Shown: positions 63,482-64,000 of the stretch, piece after piece
How the letters are laid out: every line of letters starts with the position of its first letter
Numbering within the stretch: the stretch's first letter is position 1
Assembly: GCA_963921195.1 (NCBI GenBank)
Contig: OY992541.1
Span: 15,232,644 to 15,296,643 of the forward strand
From: Pegoplata infirma
Lineage: Eukaryota; Arthropoda; Insecta; Diptera; Anthomyiidae
Length of the DNA: 64,000 bases
Direction of reading: 5' to 3'
Position numbers and translations under genes: made by a program
The notes under the pieces: generated by a model
The model's input: only the letters and a program-made list of their open reading frames with translations
What the model was told of the DNA's origin: nothing
Databases searched by the model: none

Positions 63482-64000
63482 CGTAAAACAAAAAAGGACC
63501 GCAAGTGGAGAAGAAAGAAAAAAGAATTGAAAAAGGTCGGTGTTTTTTTGAATTTTGCATATCTTCCATTTACTGCATTTTGTTCCCTTTTTTATATATT
63601 TTTTTATTTGAAAGAAAACAAAGTAGTTAGAATGAAGCAGACAAATAAGTGTAATTCAATATTGAAAATAATAAACATATTCATACTCACCAAAGCGCAG
63701 TTTTACCATTAAAATAAAAAAATAACTAACTGTATATTTTTTTTAAATGTTTTTTTTAATTTCCAAATATTTTAATAACATTTTCTTTTTGTATTTCATT
63801 AGTGCATTACTTTTCTAGAAAAGAAACCCGAAAAGTTAATATGAAATTTTTAAAAAATCAACTGAAAAAATTATTAAAAAATCAGTAAAAAATTAATAGT
63901 TTGTAACTCTAGTTTACTAAAACGAATTACAAAAAAATATTTTTTTAGTACAATTTAGTAAAAAAGTTGTAAAGTTGGGATACTAACAATTTTACAAACT

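Larger units (their letters stand above)
60197..64000. mobile_element. Element A, copy B (cut by the window edge)
   Basis: It aligns with element A in the same orientation. 60197-60660 corresponds to 1812-2260 (GCGTATTGCGCTTGTTGTCGC shared), 63430-63530 to 9405-9520, 63533-63770 to 16914-17116, and 63770-64000 to 22620-22890. It lacks the three big insertions of copy A. It has its own 2.7 kb between 60670 and 63430, which includes three hAT-like MITEs. The right TIR lies just beyond 64000. The left TIR end (1529-1811 in A) is missing. Confidence 0.7.

Noticed and set aside
1..64000. Host protein-coding genes
   Set aside because: Every long frame matches a mobile-element protein. I found no unexplained exon-rich stretch.

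Overview
The window is AT-rich nuclear DNA from a dipteran insect, probably a higher (calyptrate-like) fly. The call rests on transposon content: Jockey-, I- and LOA-type non-LTR elements, two BEL/Pao LTR elements, hAT-type MITEs, and a dispersed repeat with GACGGACA iterations and ATTCGGCTGTGCCGAAT ends that I remember as common in muscoid flies (from memory, not searched). I find no host gene. Every ORF of substance belongs to a mobile element. The substrate is a tandem satellite of about 195 bp into which elements have inserted inside one another. Target-site duplications (TSDs) set the order of many insertions.

Left part (1-22913). The satellite (360-1528) is split by a TIR element with CACTCA ends (1529-22913, called element A; a second copy, B, fills 60197-64000). 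Element A was only about 1.4 kb before three insertions: a minus-strand Jockey-like element (2270-9367, 13-bp TSD), which carries a 163-bp MITE and a 2.0-kb palindromic foldback element; a plus-strand I-like element (9532-16911, 13-bp TSD) with near-intact ORFs, which carries a MITE holding three tRNA-like sequences; and a 510-bp tandem-repeat block (17117-22609), which carries a 2.9-kb element full of a 35-bp minisatellite.

Middle (22914-54792). More satellite is interrupted by a 2.85-kb hAT-type element with the same 35-bp minisatellite in reverse (23604-26457), then by an 11.9-kb BEL/Pao element on the plus strand (26550-38491, BEL1; 5-bp TSD) whose pol is broken. Next is a minus-strand LOA-like non-LTR element (39598-54792, 12-bp TSD), split by a second BEL/Pao element on the minus strand (40807-50810, BEL2; 5-bp TSD). 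BEL2 has LTRs that differ at two positions and a 1694-codon open gag-pol.

Right part (54805-64000). The satellite returns in inverted orientation (about 55300-59960), holding a pogo/Tigger-like MITE. It is followed by a GC-rich hairpin, element-A copy B, and three hAT-like MITEs.

Most interesting: both BEL/Pao elements, which are clearly diverged, carry a third ORF between pol and the 3' LTR. It encodes three Cys-His knuckles plus a retropepsin-like (DUF1758-type) domain that lacks a standard D-S/T-G active site. In each element the ORF3 ATG lies 3-6 nt after a pyrimidine-rich AG acceptor, and the leader has GTAAGT donor motifs (CAG|GTAAGT in BEL1). This suggests a spliced accessory gene made by duplicating the gag-protease junction.
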